64,000 nucleotides of DNA from positions 62,001 to 126,000 of the forward strand of contig NZ_JACLZI010000066.1 in the NCBI RefSeq assembly GCF_014280935.1, read 5' to 3'. The DNA is from Aquibacillus kalidii. Its GTDB lineage: Bacteria; Bacillota; Bacilli; Bacillales; Amphibacillaceae. Position 1 is the first letter of the stretch, and each line of letters opens with the position of its first letter. The position numbers and the translations under genes are program-made. Below, one piece after another: positions 51,738-61,896 of the stretch. The notes beneath the pieces were generated by a model. That model was not told where the DNA came from and searched no databases. It worked only from the letters and a program-made list of their open reading frames with translations.

Positions 51738-53642
51738 TTACTCTTTTTTAAGGTCCTTTTTCAAGAAGCCAATTGCAAATGCACAAATTATTGTACCAAT
51801 TAATATTGCTAATAGATATAGTAATGCATTTCCCTCTACAAGTCCCGCTACAACAATACCACCGTGCGGGGCTTTAAGGCCAATATTAAATAGCATACTT
51901 AAACCACCGGCTGCCGCTGCACCTATGACAGCAGAAGGGATTACACGTGCAGGATCTGCTGCTGCAAATGGAATGGCACCTTCTGAGATGAAGAATGCCC
52001 CTAACGCATAGTTGGATTTACCGGCATCGCGTTCTTGTTGTGTAAACTTGTTCTTAAAAATTGTAGTTGCAAGAGCAGTACCTAGTGGTGGTACCATCCC
52101 TCCAGCCATAATAGCTGCTATAAAGCTATAGTTCCCAGCTTCCAGCATCGCAATACCAAATGTATAAGCTGCCTTGTTAATCGGTCCACCCATATCAACT
52201 GCCATCATACCACCTAGAATGATACCTAGTAGGACTAAGTTCGTGTCTCCAAGTCCTTGTAACCATGAAGATAGACCAGTATATATTCTAGTTAATGGTG
52301 GATTAATTAGTAACATGATTATCCCGGCAATACCGATACTAAATACTGGATAGAATAGAACTGTTTTTAATCCATCAAACATGGATGGTAGTATTTCTAA
52401 AACTTTTTTCACACCTAAAGTGACATAACCACCTAAGAAACCAGCGATTAAACCACCTAAGAAACCAGAACCCCCAGACGCTCCCTCAACACCAGATATT
52501 GTGATGGCAATCAAACCACCTACCATACCAGGAGCAAAACCAGGTCGGTCTGCAATACTTGATGCAATAAAACCTGCAAGTACTGGAACCATTAAGAAAA
52601 AGGCATTTCCACCACCGATAACGTTTAACATGTCAGAAAAGCGGTTGTAGTCTTCACTGGATGGATCAGATGGATTAATACCACCAAACAGGAAGGATAA
52701 GGCAATTAGTATCCCACCACCAACAACAAACGGTAGCATGTTTGATACACCATTCATCAAGTGTTTGTAAAATCCACTACGGCCTTTATCCTCATTCGAT
52801 GAACCTTCATCAGATGAGCCGTTTCCGCCACCCTGATAAATAGGAGCATCTTTATGAAGAGCACGTTTGATTAATTCTTTAGGTTCATGAATTCCTTTTG
52901 CAACAGGAACCTGAATGAGCGGTTTTCCTTTAAAGCGCTCTGTTTCAATTTTTGTATCCGCGGCAACAATAATGGCATCGGCTTTTTCAATATCTTCCGG
53001 TGTTAAACGATTTTTAACGCCACCAGAACCATTTGTCTCAACTTTAATGGCATATCCCATCTCTTTTGCGGTAGCTTTTAATTTATCAGCAGCCATATAA
53101 GTGTGGGCAATACCTGTTGGGCAACCAGTAACTCCTAACAAGAATATTTCTTTGTCAGAAGAAACTTCTTCTTGCCCCTCGGATTCCTCTTTTTCCTTTT
53201 GGTCAATTACAGCCATCACTTCATCAATAGATGCTGCTTTTTCAATTTTTTCTCGAAAAGCATTGTCCATTAAGAAAGAAGATAGGCGTGATAATGTTTC
53301 TAAGTGCGTTTGATTTGCACCTTCTGATGCGGCAATCATGAAAAATAGGTGAGAAGGTTGTCCATCAAGTGAATCGTAATCAACCCCGTCCTTCGAGCGG
53401 CCGAATACGATTGCGGGCGTTTTAACTGCAGCCGTTTTGGCATGAGGGATAGCAATTCCTTCCCCGATACCCGTTGTGCTTTGTGCTTCACGTGCTAGTA
53501 TTGCTTCCTTATACGCTTCCTTGTCATTTAAACGCCCAGCTTCATCTAATTTGTTAACTAATTCATCAATGACGGAGGATTTAGTTGTGGATTGTAGATC
53601 CAGAATAATCGTGTCATTTTTTAGTAAGTCTGTGATGTTCAT
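51738..53642 (-). CDS. fruA: Fructose-specific PTS EIIABC component
   Basis: A 634-residue fusion in the order A-B-C: EIIA (about 1-148, active His67 in GIAIPHAKT), EIIB (about 165-265, active Cys in GVTGCPTGIAHTYMAADKL) and a polytopic EIIC from about 290 (GVSNMLPFVVGGGILIAL). A Gly/Ser/Asp-rich linker (QGGGNGSSDEGSSNEDKG) joins B and C. It imports fructose as fructose-1-phosphate. It lies 12 bases after fruK. Confidence 0.96.
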   Translation of the reverse strand: MNITDLLKNDTIILDLQSTTKSSVIDELVNKLDEAGRLNDKEAYKEAILAREAQSTTGIGEGIAIPHAKTAAVKTPAIVFGRSKDGVDYDSLDGQPSHLFFMIAASEGANQTHLETLSRLSSFLMDNAFREKIEKAASIDEVMAVIDQKEKEESEGQEEVSSDKEIFLLGVTGCPTGIAHTYMAADKLKATAKEMGYAIKVETNGSGGVKNRLTPEDIEKADAIIVAADTKIETERFKGKPLIQVPVAKGIHEPKELIKRALHKDAPIYQGGGNGSSDEGSSNEDKGRSGFYKHLMNGVSNMLPFVVGGGILIALSFLFGGINPSDPSSEDYNRFSDMLNVIGGGNAFFLMVPVLAGFIASSIADRPGFAPGMVGGLIAITISGVEGASGGSGFLGGLIAGFLGGYVTLGVKKVLEILPSMFDGLKTVLFYPVFSIGIAGIIMLLINPPLTRIYTGLSSWLQGLGDTNLVLLGIILGGMMAVDMGGPINKAAYTFGIAMLEAGNYSFIAAIMAGGMVPPLGTALATTIFKNKFTQQERDAGKSNYALGAFFISEGAIPFAAADPARVIPSAVIGAAAAGGLSMLFNIGLKAPHGGIVVAGLVEGNALLYLLAILIGTIICAFAIGFLKKDLKKE

Positions 53643-53654
53643 GTGTACCCTCCT

Positions 53655-54569
53655 TTAATCTATTTGTTGTAGACTTATTTGTTTTAATAGATTTTCTACG
53701 TCCGCTTTAGAGCACAGATCTTCACTAAACGCGGTAGCACTACCGGTAGCAACAGCATATTTGAACGCTGTTTCGGCATTCCCATCTCTGACAAATGCGG
53801 ATAAAAATCCTGAAACCATCGAATCACCAGCACCAACTGTATTTTTTACATCACCTTTTGGAGCGGTTGCAAAAATACATACTTGGTCGCTAATATAAAC
53901 AGCACCGTCACCACCCATGGATACAATGACATGTTCTGCGCCCTTTTGATTTAATTGTTTCCCATAATGAACCGCGTCATCAAATGAATCAATCCTAGTA
54001 TCAAATAACTCACCTAATTCGTGGTGGTTCGGTTTCACTAAGAATAGCTTTGACCCGATTACTTCCTTTAGTGCTTGACTAGAAGTATCTGCAATGAGTC
54101 GAATCCCTTTTTGCTCACAAATACTTGCAACTTCCTTATAAAACGTATCTGGTACTGAATTTGGAATACTTCCGGAAGCAACTAAAAAATCGCCTTCTTG
54201 AAATTGATCAAGTTGTTCATAAAGCTTTATAAGTTGCTCTTTACTGATATCAGGTCCGGGACCGTTAATTTCTGTTTCTTGCCCTGATTTTAGTTTCATA
54301 TTAATTCGTGTATTACCAGAAACTTCAATAAAGTCTGTAGTGATCTGTTCTTTCGTTAATTCATCCTTGATAAAAGTACCTGTGAATCCACCTAAAAAAC
54401 CTAAAGCAGTGTTTTCCACTCCCAAGCGCTTTAACACACGAGAAACGTTGATGCCTTTTCCGCCAGCATAATAGAACGTTTTCTCACCGCGGTTTAAATC
54501 TCCAGGCTGAAAATCAGGAACATGAATAATGTAATCCACAGAAGGATTTAAAGTACATGTATATATCAC
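53655..54569 (-). CDS. fruK: 1-phosphofructokinase
   Basis: FruK phosphorylates fructose-1-phosphate to fructose-1,6-bisphosphate, the CggR inducer. The 304-residue PfkB-family protein shows the sugar-binding YAGGKGINVSRVL near residue 33 and the PfkB C-terminal motif NTVGAGDSMVSGF with the catalytic Asp. The start is GTG 54569. The usual fruR (DeoR family) is not upstream: the next 371 bases are non-coding. Confidence 0.95.
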   Translation of the reverse strand: MIYTCTLNPSVDYIIHVPDFQPGDLNRGEKTFYYAGGKGINVSRVLKRLGVENTALGFLGGFTGTFIKDELTKEQITTDFIEVSGNTRINMKLKSGQETEINGPGPDISKEQLIKLYEQLDQFQEGDFLVASGSIPNSVPDTFYKEVASICEQKGIRLIADTSSQALKEVIGSKLFLVKPNHHELGELFDTRIDSFDDAVHYGKQLNQKGAEHVIVSMGGDGAVYISDQVCIFATAPKGDVKNTVGAGDSMVSGFLSAFVRDGNAETAFKYAVATGSATAFSEDLCSKADVENLLKQISLQQID

Positions 54570-54940
54570 ATTGACACCAACCTTTTTTAAATTTTACATA
54601 CAGACTATGTAGGGCGAATGCTTTTCCTTATATTTTGCTAAACTAGTCACTAGATACGTACTTTTTAAAAATATATATAAGTGGAGCATTTTAGGGGCTT
54701 CAGATAAATAATAAAGGAACCCTTTTTAATTTTCAATCAAAATCAATCAAAATATTTCATAATCTATCAATAATGGACAAACAAAAAAGAGTAAGTAATT
54801 GGCTGCCTTAAGAAAATATTAAAAAAACTTACAGAATAACTGGTTTCATTCAAAAAAAGCAAACCTAATCTAATTTGATTTTGGTCTGCTCAATATTACA
54901 TATGCGTTTGCTCTAAACAAAGGATTTTATTAGTGGAAAA
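54570..54940. other. AT-rich intergenic region upstream of fruK
   Basis: About 370 bases with no credible open frame. It must hold the fruK promoter on the minus strand, but I could not pick a convincing -35/-10 pair or cre site, and no fruR remnant was recognised. Confidence 0.5.
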
Positions 54941-55876
54941 TTACTTCTCATTTATTTGGTCATTTAGCCAATCAAGAACATCTTGGTAGACCTCGTGTTT
55001 ATTTGTCTCTTGTAATAATTCATGGCGTGCTTCTGGATAGAAGATTTGATCTACATGATTCATACCGATTTTATTAAATTGTTCCATTACTTTCAGAACA
55101 CCTTTAGATCTATTACCGACGGGATCCTGTTCACCACTTATAAATAGAATAGGAATGTCTTTGTCCATCTTCTCTATGTTTTGTTTCTGATGAATACTAT
55201 GTAATCCGTCAAATAAATCATAGAAGAAAGTAGCTGTTGGGATAAATCCAGTGAAAGGATCATTGATGTAGTTTTGCACTTGCTCTTTGTCACGGCTCAA
55301 CCAATCAAATTCCGTTGTTGTATTCTGCAAATGTTTTTGGTAGTTTCCAAATACGAGTTTATTTAATGATTTTGACGCAGTCCGTTTTCCAACTTTCTTG
55401 ATGTTGCGTTTCGCAAGTGCCTTACCAAGTATAGTTACAAACGATGGTTGAAAACCTGTTCCTGATAGGATAACCCCTTTTACTAAACCATGGTGTTTTT
55501 GGATATACCGACGTACTAGAAAGGACCCCATGCTATGCCCGAACAAAAATATAGGTGTGGAGGGATGTTCTTTTTGGATTAGTTTCGTTATGTCAACTAA
55601 ATCATCACTCGTTTTCTCGAACCCATTAATATCTGATAGGTGACCTAAATGACCTTGTTTCTCTCCAGTTTTGCCATGACCCCGATGATCATTTCCATAA
55701 ACAAAAATATTATGATCCACTAAGAACGTAGCAAAATCTTTATAGCGTTCTATATGTTCTACCATTCCGTGCGAGACTTGGATAATGGCTTTAGGAACTG
55801 TATAGGGGTCTGACCACTTCACAATGTGTATATTTGTTTGATCCTTTGCTTTTAACCAGGATTCTGTTTGTTCCAT
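54941..55876 (-). CDS. Alpha/beta hydrolase (lysophospholipase/monoacylglycerol lipase type)
   Basis: A 311-residue serine hydrolase with VSHGMVEHIERY and YGNDHRGHG near the N-terminus, the nucleophile elbow GHSMGS near residue 110, the acidic residue in ISGEQDPVGNRSKG and the His in ARHELLQE. This pattern matches the Hydrolase_4/monoglyceride lipase family (YtpA-like). Substrate is not fixed by sequence. ATG 55876 follows AAAGGGTG; a GTG at 55885 overlaps that site. Divergent from secG. Confidence 0.85.
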   Translation of the reverse strand: MEQTESWLKAKDQTNIHIVKWSDPYTVPKAIIQVSHGMVEHIERYKDFATFLVDHNIFVYGNDHRGHGKTGEKQGHLGHLSDINGFEKTSDDLVDITKLIQKEHPSTPIFLFGHSMGSFLVRRYIQKHHGLVKGVILSGTGFQPSFVTILGKALAKRNIKKVGKRTASKSLNKLVFGNYQKHLQNTTTEFDWLSRDKEQVQNYINDPFTGFIPTATFFYDLFDGLHSIHQKQNIEKMDKDIPILFISGEQDPVGNRSKGVLKVMEQFNKIGMNHVDQIFYPEARHELLQETNKHEVYQDVLDWLNDQINEK

Positions 55877-56026
55877 AAAAATCACACCCTTTAAAAATTA
55901 ATTATATCAACTCATTAAAGATAACGTTTACATCTATTTGTGTAAAGAGAAAATTAACTTGCTAAACAACTAGGTGTTATGCTAATCTATCATTATGTAT
56001 AAGCGCGTCTAGGAGGTGTACGCAAC

Positions 56027-56257
56027 ATGGCAGGAGTTGCGATTACTTTATTAGTGATTGATGCAATTGCTCTTATTATTTTAGTTCTTTTACAATCAGG
56101 GAAGAGTGCTGGACTTTCTGGTGCTATCTCAGGTGGGGCAGAGCAATTATTTGGTAAACAAAAAGCACGTGGAATTGATGCTGTTCTTCACCGTGCAACA
56201 TTAGTAACTGGAGTGCTGTTATTCGTTCTTACGTTTGCACTTGGTTATATTTTGTAA
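56027..56257 (+). CDS. secG: Preprotein translocase subunit SecG
   Basis: A 76-residue protein with two membrane spans flanking the conserved [20 protein letters not shown] loop, standard for SecG. It supports SecYE translocation. ATG 56027 follows TAGGAGGTG. It heads the conserved secG-est-rnr-smpB-ssrA region. Confidence 0.95.
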   Translation: MAGVAITLLVIDAIALIILVLLQSGKSAGLSGAISGGAEQLFGKQKARGIDAVLHRATLVTGVLLFVLTFALGYIL

Positions 56258-56293
56258 TTAATGACGAAACATTTTTAATAAAAAATGGACAAG

Positions 56294-56325
56294 AATCCCT
56301 TGCTGCTATGGTGAGGGATTTTTTC
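56294..56325 (+). terminator. Intrinsic terminator after secG
   Basis: AATCCCT pairs with AGGGATT across a 13-base loop and is followed by TTTTC. Confidence 0.82.
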
Positions 56326-56528
56326 ATTATTTGGGTATTACATAACTGATAGAGCCAATATTTTGGCATATAAATGAAAATCCTAAATTAGTGCTCATCT
56401 GTTAGCATGATTAAATTCATATAATGTAAAGGAAATAATGCAATCTTTGTGAAGTTTTGTGAATACTTTGGTACGATTAACCAAAGTAATAATCAAATAC
56501 ATAGAAATGAAAGGAAAGTGGATTCAGC

Positions 56529-57272
56529 ATGAAAATTAAACTTCCTCAGCCTTTTACGTTTGAAGAAGGGGAAAGAGCGGTATTACTATTACATGGGTTT
56601 ACTGGACATACAGCGGATGTTCGTATGCTTGGACGATTTTTACAAGGGAAGGGCTATACCTGTCATGCGCCGATCTATCGTGGACATGGGGCGCCACCAG
56701 AGGAGTTAATTCAATCCACACCTGACCAGTGGTGGGAAGATGTTCAAGCTGCTTTACAGTATTTACAGGACATGGGACACAAGGAAATAGCAGTAGCAGG
56801 CTTATCGCTAGGTGGAGTCTTGGGGCTAAAGCTAGCTTATTCATATCCGATAAAAGGTGTTATTCCAATGTGTGCACCAATGTTTTTTGACAATGAAGCA
56901 CAGCTTACAAAAGGTTTTAAAGCTTTCTCGACGGAGTTTAAGCAATTGGAAAAGAAAGATGAAGAAACAATCGACCGTGAAGTGGCGCAATTAATGGATG
57001 ATTCGAAACAACTTTTTCAAGATCTGGGTGGATTAATAACAGAGGTAAAAGAAGGAGTCGACCAAATCTATGCGCCTACTATGGTAGTCCAGGCTCGCAA
57101 GGATAAAATGATTAATACTGGGAGCGCAAACTTTATCTATGATAATGTGGAAGCAGAACATAAAGAGATCAAGTGGTACGAAAATTCAGGGCATGTTATC
57201 ACGTTGGATAAAGAAAAAGAACAGCTACATGAAGATATTTATCAATTTTTAGAATCATTGGATTGGTCTTAA
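56529..57272 (+). CDS. est: Carboxylesterase (Est30/YvaK type)
   Basis: A 247-residue alpha/beta hydrolase like Geobacillus Est30 and B. subtilis Est. The oxyanion segment is LLHGFTGH (20-27), nucleophile Ser93 lies in GLSLGG, the Asp is in VVQARKDKMI and the His in NSGHVITLD. It hydrolyses short-to-medium chain esters; the physiological substrate is unknown. ATG 56529 follows AAAGGAAAGTGG. It lies between secG and rnr as in many Bacilli. Confidence 0.93.
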   Translation: MKIKLPQPFTFEEGERAVLLLHGFTGHTADVRMLGRFLQGKGYTCHAPIYRGHGAPPEELIQSTPDQWWEDVQAALQYLQDMGHKEIAVAGLSLGGVLGLKLAYSYPIKGVIPMCAPMFFDNEAQLTKGFKAFSTEFKQLEKKDEETIDREVAQLMDDSKQLFQDLGGLITEVKEGVDQIYAPTMVVQARKDKMINTGSANFIYDNVEAEHKEIKWYENSGHVITLDKEKEQLHEDIYQFLESLDWS

Positions 57273-57336
57273 GCCATAATAGTAGTAAACGTTATTTTTA
57301 TATTACTATCCATTTTATGAAAAGGAAGGTGAGCAC

Positions 57337-59643
57337 TTGAATCATAACGATATTAAAGAGAAGATAGTTAATTATTTTAAAATTAATGCCGACAAGCCCT
57401 TATCTGTTCAGGAGATACAAGAGATTTTAAATTTACAGGATGCAGACGAATTTACGATACTAATGAAACTGCTAAATGAACTGGAAGATGAAGGTGAGCT
57501 TGTTAGGACAAGAAAAAACCGTTACGGTCCTCCAGAGCGTATGAATTTAGTAAGAGGTAAAATTCAAATGCATGCAAAAGGCTTTGCATTCTTAATTCCT
57601 GATGATGAAACACAGGACGATGTCTATATAAATCATGCGGATCTTCAGTCAGCGATGAACAATGACAAAGTATTAGTCCGAATCGATGGAAGAGATGAAC
57701 ACGGAAAGCGTCCTGAGGGCGTAGTTGTTCGTATTTTAGAACGTGCCACTACAGAAGTAGTCGGTACATATGATGCAAACGGAAGCTTTGGTTTTGTTAT
57801 CGCGGATGATAAGCGAATTCCGAATGATATTTTCATCCCTAAAAATGCAAATAATGGAGCGGTAGATGGTCACAAGGTTATTGTAAGAATAACAAAGTAT
57901 CCAGAAGCGCGAATGAGTGCTGAAGGGGAAATCGTTCAGATTCTGGGACATAAAAATGATCCAGGAATTGATATTATTTCGATTATTTACAAAAATGGGA
58001 TTACCATTGATTTCCCTGATGAGGTACTGGAACAAGCGGCAAACGCACCAGAACAAATTCATGAAGATGAAATAAAAAACCGTAAAGACTTACGAGATGA
58101 AATGATTGTTACGATTGATGGTGCAGATGCTAAGGACCTTGATGATGCCGTTACAGTTAAAAAGTTAGATAATGGTAATTATAAGCTAGGTGTTTATATT
58201 GCCGATGTAACTTACTATGTGGGAGAAGGCTCACCAATAGATAAGGAAGCAGCAGATCGTGCAACTAGTGTTTATTTAGTTGACCGTGTTATCCCAATGA
58301 TTCCGCACCGGTTATCAAATGGAATCTGTTCCTTAAATCCACAAGTCGACCGTCTAACTTTAGGCTGTGAGATGGAGATTAACGCTCAAGGTGAGGTTGT
58401 CAGCCATGATATCTTCCAGAGTGTAATCAAAACAAATGAACGTATGACGTACCATGACGTAAACAAAATTTTAGTAGACAAAGATCAGAAGCTAATGGAG
58501 CGTTACAACGAGTTAGTTCCAATGTTTCAAGATATGGAAGAGCTCGCAGAAGTTCTTCGTCAGAAGCGCTTTGGTCGTGGGGCAATTGATTTTGACTTTA
58601 AAGAAGCAAAAGTGCTAGTTGACCAAGACGGTAAAGCGGTTGATGTGGCTATCCGTGAACGCTCTGTAGCGGAGCGTTTAATTGAGGAATTTATGCTGTG
58701 TGCCAATGAAACAGTTGCTGAGCATTTCCATTGGATGGATGTTCCATTTATCCACCGCGTTCACGAAGATCCAAGTCCAGATAAACTGCAAAGCTTTTTT
58801 GAATTTATCGGTACATTAGGGTATGTCGTGAAAGGGACATCCAACGAGATCCATCCACAGGCCTTGCAGAAAGTGTTAGAAGAAGTACAAGGAACCCAAG
58901 AAGAAATGATCATATCTAAGCTAATGCTTCGCTCGATGAAGCAAGCAAAGTATGATCCAAATGGCCTTGGACACTTTGGTTTAGCTACGGAATTCTATAC
59001 GCATTTCACTTCGCCGATTAGACGTTATCCTGACTTAATCGTCCACCGTCTAATTCGCACCTATTTAATAAATAAGCAACTAGATGAAAAGACAAGAGCG
59101 CATTGGAAAGAAAGAATGCCTGAAATTGCGCGTCATTCATCTGAAAAGGAACGTGGAGCGGTAGATGCAGAACGTGAAACAGATGACCTTAAGAAAGCTG
59201 AGTTCATGCAAGACAAGGTTGGAGAAGAGTTTGATGGGGTAATCAGCTCTGTAACAAACTTTGGATTATTTGTAGAACTTGAAAACACTGTCGAAGGTCT
59301 GGTTCATGTCAGCTATCTAACCGATGATTATTACCACTTTGATGAGCGATCCTACGCCATGATCGGGGAGAGAACAGGAAACATCTTCCGGATTGGTGAT
59401 GAAATTACAGTGAAGGTTGCGAATGTAAATATAGAAGAGCGTGCCGTTGATTTTGAGATAGTCGGAATGAAACCTCGGAAAGAACGTATCAGCCCAGGTA
59501 GGCCGAAAGTTATCAAAACAAAGGGCTCTGAAGGTAGTAAAGCTAGAGGTAAGGGTAAACCAGCTGGTGGAGGTCGTGGTAAGGTCAAGCCACCAAAAGG
59601 GTCTGGTAAAAAGAAAATGGGTAAAAAGAAGAAAAGAAAATAG
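57337..59643 (+). CDS. rnr: Ribonuclease R
   Basis: RNase R is a 3'-5' exoribonuclease that degrades structured RNA, including non-stop mRNAs handled by SmpB-tmRNA encoded next. The 768-residue protein has an N-terminal winged helix, cold-shock domains, the RNB core ([14 protein letters not shown], then [16 protein letters not shown]), an S1 domain ([20 protein letters not shown]) and a long Lys/Gly tail. The start is TTG 57337 behind AAGGAAGGTGAG. Confidence 0.97.
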   Translation: MNHNDIKEKIVNYFKINADKPLSVQEIQEILNLQDADEFTILMKLLNELEDEGELVRTRKNRYGPPERMNLVRGKIQMHAKGFAFLIPDDETQDDVYINHADLQSAMNNDKVLVRIDGRDEHGKRPEGVVVRILERATTEVVGTYDANGSFGFVIADDKRIPNDIFIPKNANNGAVDGHKVIVRITKYPEARMSAEGEIVQILGHKNDPGIDIISIIYKNGITIDFPDEVLEQAANAPEQIHEDEIKNRKDLRDEMIVTIDGADAKDLDDAVTVKKLDNGNYKLGVYIADVTYYVGEGSPIDKEAADRATSVYLVDRVIPMIPHRLSNGICSLNPQVDRLTLGCEMEINAQGEVVSHDIFQSVIKTNERMTYHDVNKILVDKDQKLMERYNELVPMFQDMEELAEVLRQKRFGRGAIDFDFKEAKVLVDQDGKAVDVAIRERSVAERLIEEFMLCANETVAEHFHWMDVPFIHRVHEDPSPDKLQSFFEFIGTLGYVVKGTSNEIHPQALQKVLEEVQGTQEEMIISKLMLRSMKQAKYDPNGLGHFGLATEFYTHFTSPIRRYPDLIVHRLIRTYLINKQLDEKTRAHWKERMPEIARHSSEKERGAVDAERETDDLKKAEFMQDKVGEEFDGVISSVTNFGLFVELENTVEGLVHVSYLTDDYYHFDERSYAMIGERTGNIFRIGDEITVKVANVNIEERAVDFEIVGMKPRKERISPGRPKVIKTKGSEGSKARGKGKPAGGGRGKVKPPKGSGKKKMGKKKKRK

Positions 59644-59665
59644 AGGCCTCATCGCCTCTATTTTT
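59637..59665. terminator. Bidirectional terminator between rnr and GNAT gene
   Basis: AAAATAGAGGC and GCCTCTATTTTT form an 11-bp stem with a six-base loop and A/T runs on both sides. Confidence 0.92.
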
Positions 59666-60524
59666 CTTTGAACTTTCCGTATAACACCCAGCCATCGCTC
59701 TTTTCAAAAGCTTCTTTATTGGGAATGTTTTGATACCCTTGTAGTGAGAACTCTACCCATCCCTGAATTTGTTCTGGATGGTGTTCTACATAATAAAAGA
59801 TAGTCTCCCAAAAACCTGGCTGCTTAAAATGATCATTCCAAAAATATTTCACCTGCGCAAACCAATCTTGTTTTTGATCATCTCTAATAATAAAGAAACG
59901 TGATTGATCATGATTTTGGAAAAAGTGGGAATCCTTTAAATGCTCATCTGTCACTAACTGTTCCGTATAAGGAAATGGGTAGTAGCATTCATACGGGAAA
60001 ACACCAAGCGCGTTATCATATAAGTTAGATAGTAAGCTCTTCTTCTTTTCCAAGGAATCGACTTTGTTCCAAATTGGGCCATTTAGACCTTCGATTAAGT
60101 TTGGATTTTGAACGGCTAGAGAATATAACTGTGTAACCTCATCAAATCCTAATTTCTCTAATACCCGTCTTGCTGGTTTATTGTTGATGTTAGTATTAGC
60201 TCCGATCCACTTAACAGTTGGGTCCCTTTCTAACTGTGTTCTTATTTGTGATAAAATTTCAGTGGCATGCCCTTTAGAATGGAAACGTTTATCACTGCGT
60301 AACCTACCTAACATCGCATATCCACCTGGAAACAGGGTATAGCCTGCAATCGCTAGTAAATCTTGGTCAGAGTACAGCCCGAACATGCCATTTGCTTCTG
60401 AACTAACTAAATCCGGGAAAATAGTAAGTATGTAATCATCTTCTATATCGGTGTGCATTTGTTGAACTAGTTGACTATCCTCTAAGGTTAATTTTCGTAA
60501 TTGTAAAAGACCGCTATCCATCAT
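59658..60524 (-). CDS. GNAT-family N-acetyltransferase
   Basis: A 288-residue protein with an N-terminal GNAT fold: residues ~70-105 hold the acetyl-CoA loop region (MLGRLRSDKRFHSKGHATEIL, with R/K-x-x-G/A spacing) and NNKPARRVLEKLGFDEV marks the C-terminal GNAT motif. A second, unrecognised domain of about 130 residues follows. Substrate unknown. Two ATGs (60524 and 60521) follow AGAGGGGG; the second has the better spacing. It sits on the opposite strand inside the rnr-smpB order. Confidence 0.85.
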   Translation of the reverse strand: MMDSGLLQLRKLTLEDSQLVQQMHTDIEDDYILTIFPDLVSSEANGMFGLYSDQDLLAIAGYTLFPGGYAMLGRLRSDKRFHSKGHATEILSQIRTQLERDPTVKWIGANTNINNKPARRVLEKLGFDEVTQLYSLAVQNPNLIEGLNGPIWNKVDSLEKKKSLLSNLYDNALGVFPYECYYPFPYTEQLVTDEHLKDSHFFQNHDQSRFFIIRDDQKQDWFAQVKYFWNDHFKQPGFWETIFYYVEHHPEQIQGWVEFSLQGYQNIPNKEAFEKSDGWVLYGKFKEK

Positions 60525-60685
60525 ATTCCCCCTCTGAAAGCTGAAATAATTTAGGTTTATATTTTTTTCTACCTTATATTCTCACATGAAAACTATTCAT
60601 GTCTATTCAATAAGCTTCGAATTAGTTGGAATCATGGCTTGATATCTGTTAAAATAATGGCACGTAGCATTAGGAGGAAGTAGTT

Positions 60686-61147
60686 ATGCCAAAAGGTCAA
60701 GGGAAAGTTATTGCACAAAATCGTAAAGCTAATCATGATTTTTTTATAGAAGAAACTTATGAAGCTGGTCTTGTATTAAAAGGAACGGAAATAAAGTCCA
60801 TTCGAGCCGGGAGAGTTAACTTAAAGGATAGCTTTGCGCGTATTGATAGAGGAGAAGTTTACTTGATGAATATGCATGTTTCTCCTTATGAGCAAGGAAA
60901 CCGATTCAATCATGATCCAACACGGACCAGAAAGCTATTACTTCACCGTAAGGAAATTGATAAACTGATTGGTGAAACACAACAAGCAGGATACTCGTTA
61001 GTGCCGTTAAAGATGTACATTAAAAATGGTGTGGCGAAAATTCTAATAGGTCTAGGTAAAGGGAAGAAGAAGTACGATAAACGAGAAGATTTAAAACAGA
61101 AGCAAGCGAAACGTGATATTGACCGGGCGATTAAAGATAATATGTAA
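60686..61147 (+). CDS. smpB: SsrA-binding protein SmpB
   Basis: SmpB binds tmRNA and places it in stalled ribosomes. The 153-residue protein has the family blocks [40 protein letters not shown] and [17 protein letters not shown], with the basic C-terminal tail ([23 protein letters not shown]) that reads the empty mRNA channel. ATG 60686 follows TAGGAGGAAG. Its RNA partner lies 135 bases downstream. Confidence 0.98.
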   Translation: MPKGQGKVIAQNRKANHDFFIEETYEAGLVLKGTEIKSIRAGRVNLKDSFARIDRGEVYLMNMHVSPYEQGNRFNHDPTRTRKLLLHRKEIDKLIGETQQAGYSLVPLKMYIKNGVAKILIGLGKGKKKYDKREDLKQKQAKRDIDRAIKDNM

Positions 61148-61170
61148 CAAACATTACCAGTTCTGTTTGC

Positions 61171-61198
61171 TTGAAAAAATACGTAGGTTTGTTATAAT
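61171..61198 (+). promoter_or_regulatory. Promoter candidate of ssrA
   Basis: TTGAAA (61171-61176) and TATAAT (61193-61198) are 16 bp apart. Transcription would start about 80 bases before mature tmRNA, consistent with 5' processing. Confidence 0.6.
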
Positions 61199-61282
61199 AG
61201 GTTATGTCGCTAATCGCGATATTGACAATTAAATAAGCAAGTGTGCTTGACTACTTGTTTTCCGCACGACTCATTTTATAAT

Positions 61283-61645
61283 GGGGACGTTACGGATTCG
61301 ACAGGGGTAGATTGAGCTCAGGTTGCGCGTAGAGGTTACGTCTCTTAAAACGTTACCGCCAATAATAACTGGCAAAGAAAACAATTACTCTTTAGCAGCT
61401 GCGTAAGTAGCACTAAAGGATCCTTCCTACCATCGCCCATGTGGTAGATAGAAGGGTCTCAACTTGAAGTGGGCTACGCTGTTGTCCTCCGCCTGGGGAT
61501 GGACAGAAGAGATTAATCAGGCTAGCTCCTTGGATGCCTGTTGGTAGGCGGAAGAGAGAGCGAATCGCTAATATACCAACTACACGCGTAGACGCTTGAG
61601 TGGCGATATCTCTGGACGTGGGTTCGATTCCCACCGTCTCCACCA
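61283..61645 (+). ncRNA. ssrA: Transfer-messenger RNA (tmRNA)
   Basis: The 5' end GGGGACGTTACGGATTCGAC and the 3' tRNA-like GGTTCGATTCCCACC plus encoded CCA are typical; GGGGACG pairs with CGTCTCC. The tag frame runs from GGC at 61371 to TAA at 61404-61406 and encodes GKENNYSLAAA, after the alanine carried by tmRNA itself. The terminal LAAA is the usual ClpXP degron; ClpP is encoded at 33.2 kb. Confidence 0.98.
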
Positions 61646-61667
61646 ATACATAATTGGTGGTTTTTTT
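61640..61667 (+). terminator. Intrinsic terminator of ssrA
   Basis: CCACCAAT, which includes the mature 3' CCACCA, pairs with ATTGGTGG and is followed by seven T residues. Confidence 0.9.
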
Positions 61668-61896
61668 GTTGCGTTTTTTAAAAGTGTTAACTATTTCCTT
61701 GAAAAGTAAGTTTTTGCATTAGTGGCTTTGCTTGCAACTTTCCGATTTTATGTGTTATCCGACGCAAAGATAGTTTGTCAAAGCTGGATTAAACTTAAAG
61801 CCTAAAGTAAAGTGATAACGATTAAGGCCTTTTCGCCAAATAATGGTATACACTGAATATAATATTAAAAGTGCGGGAAAAGAGGTTTCGCATAAA

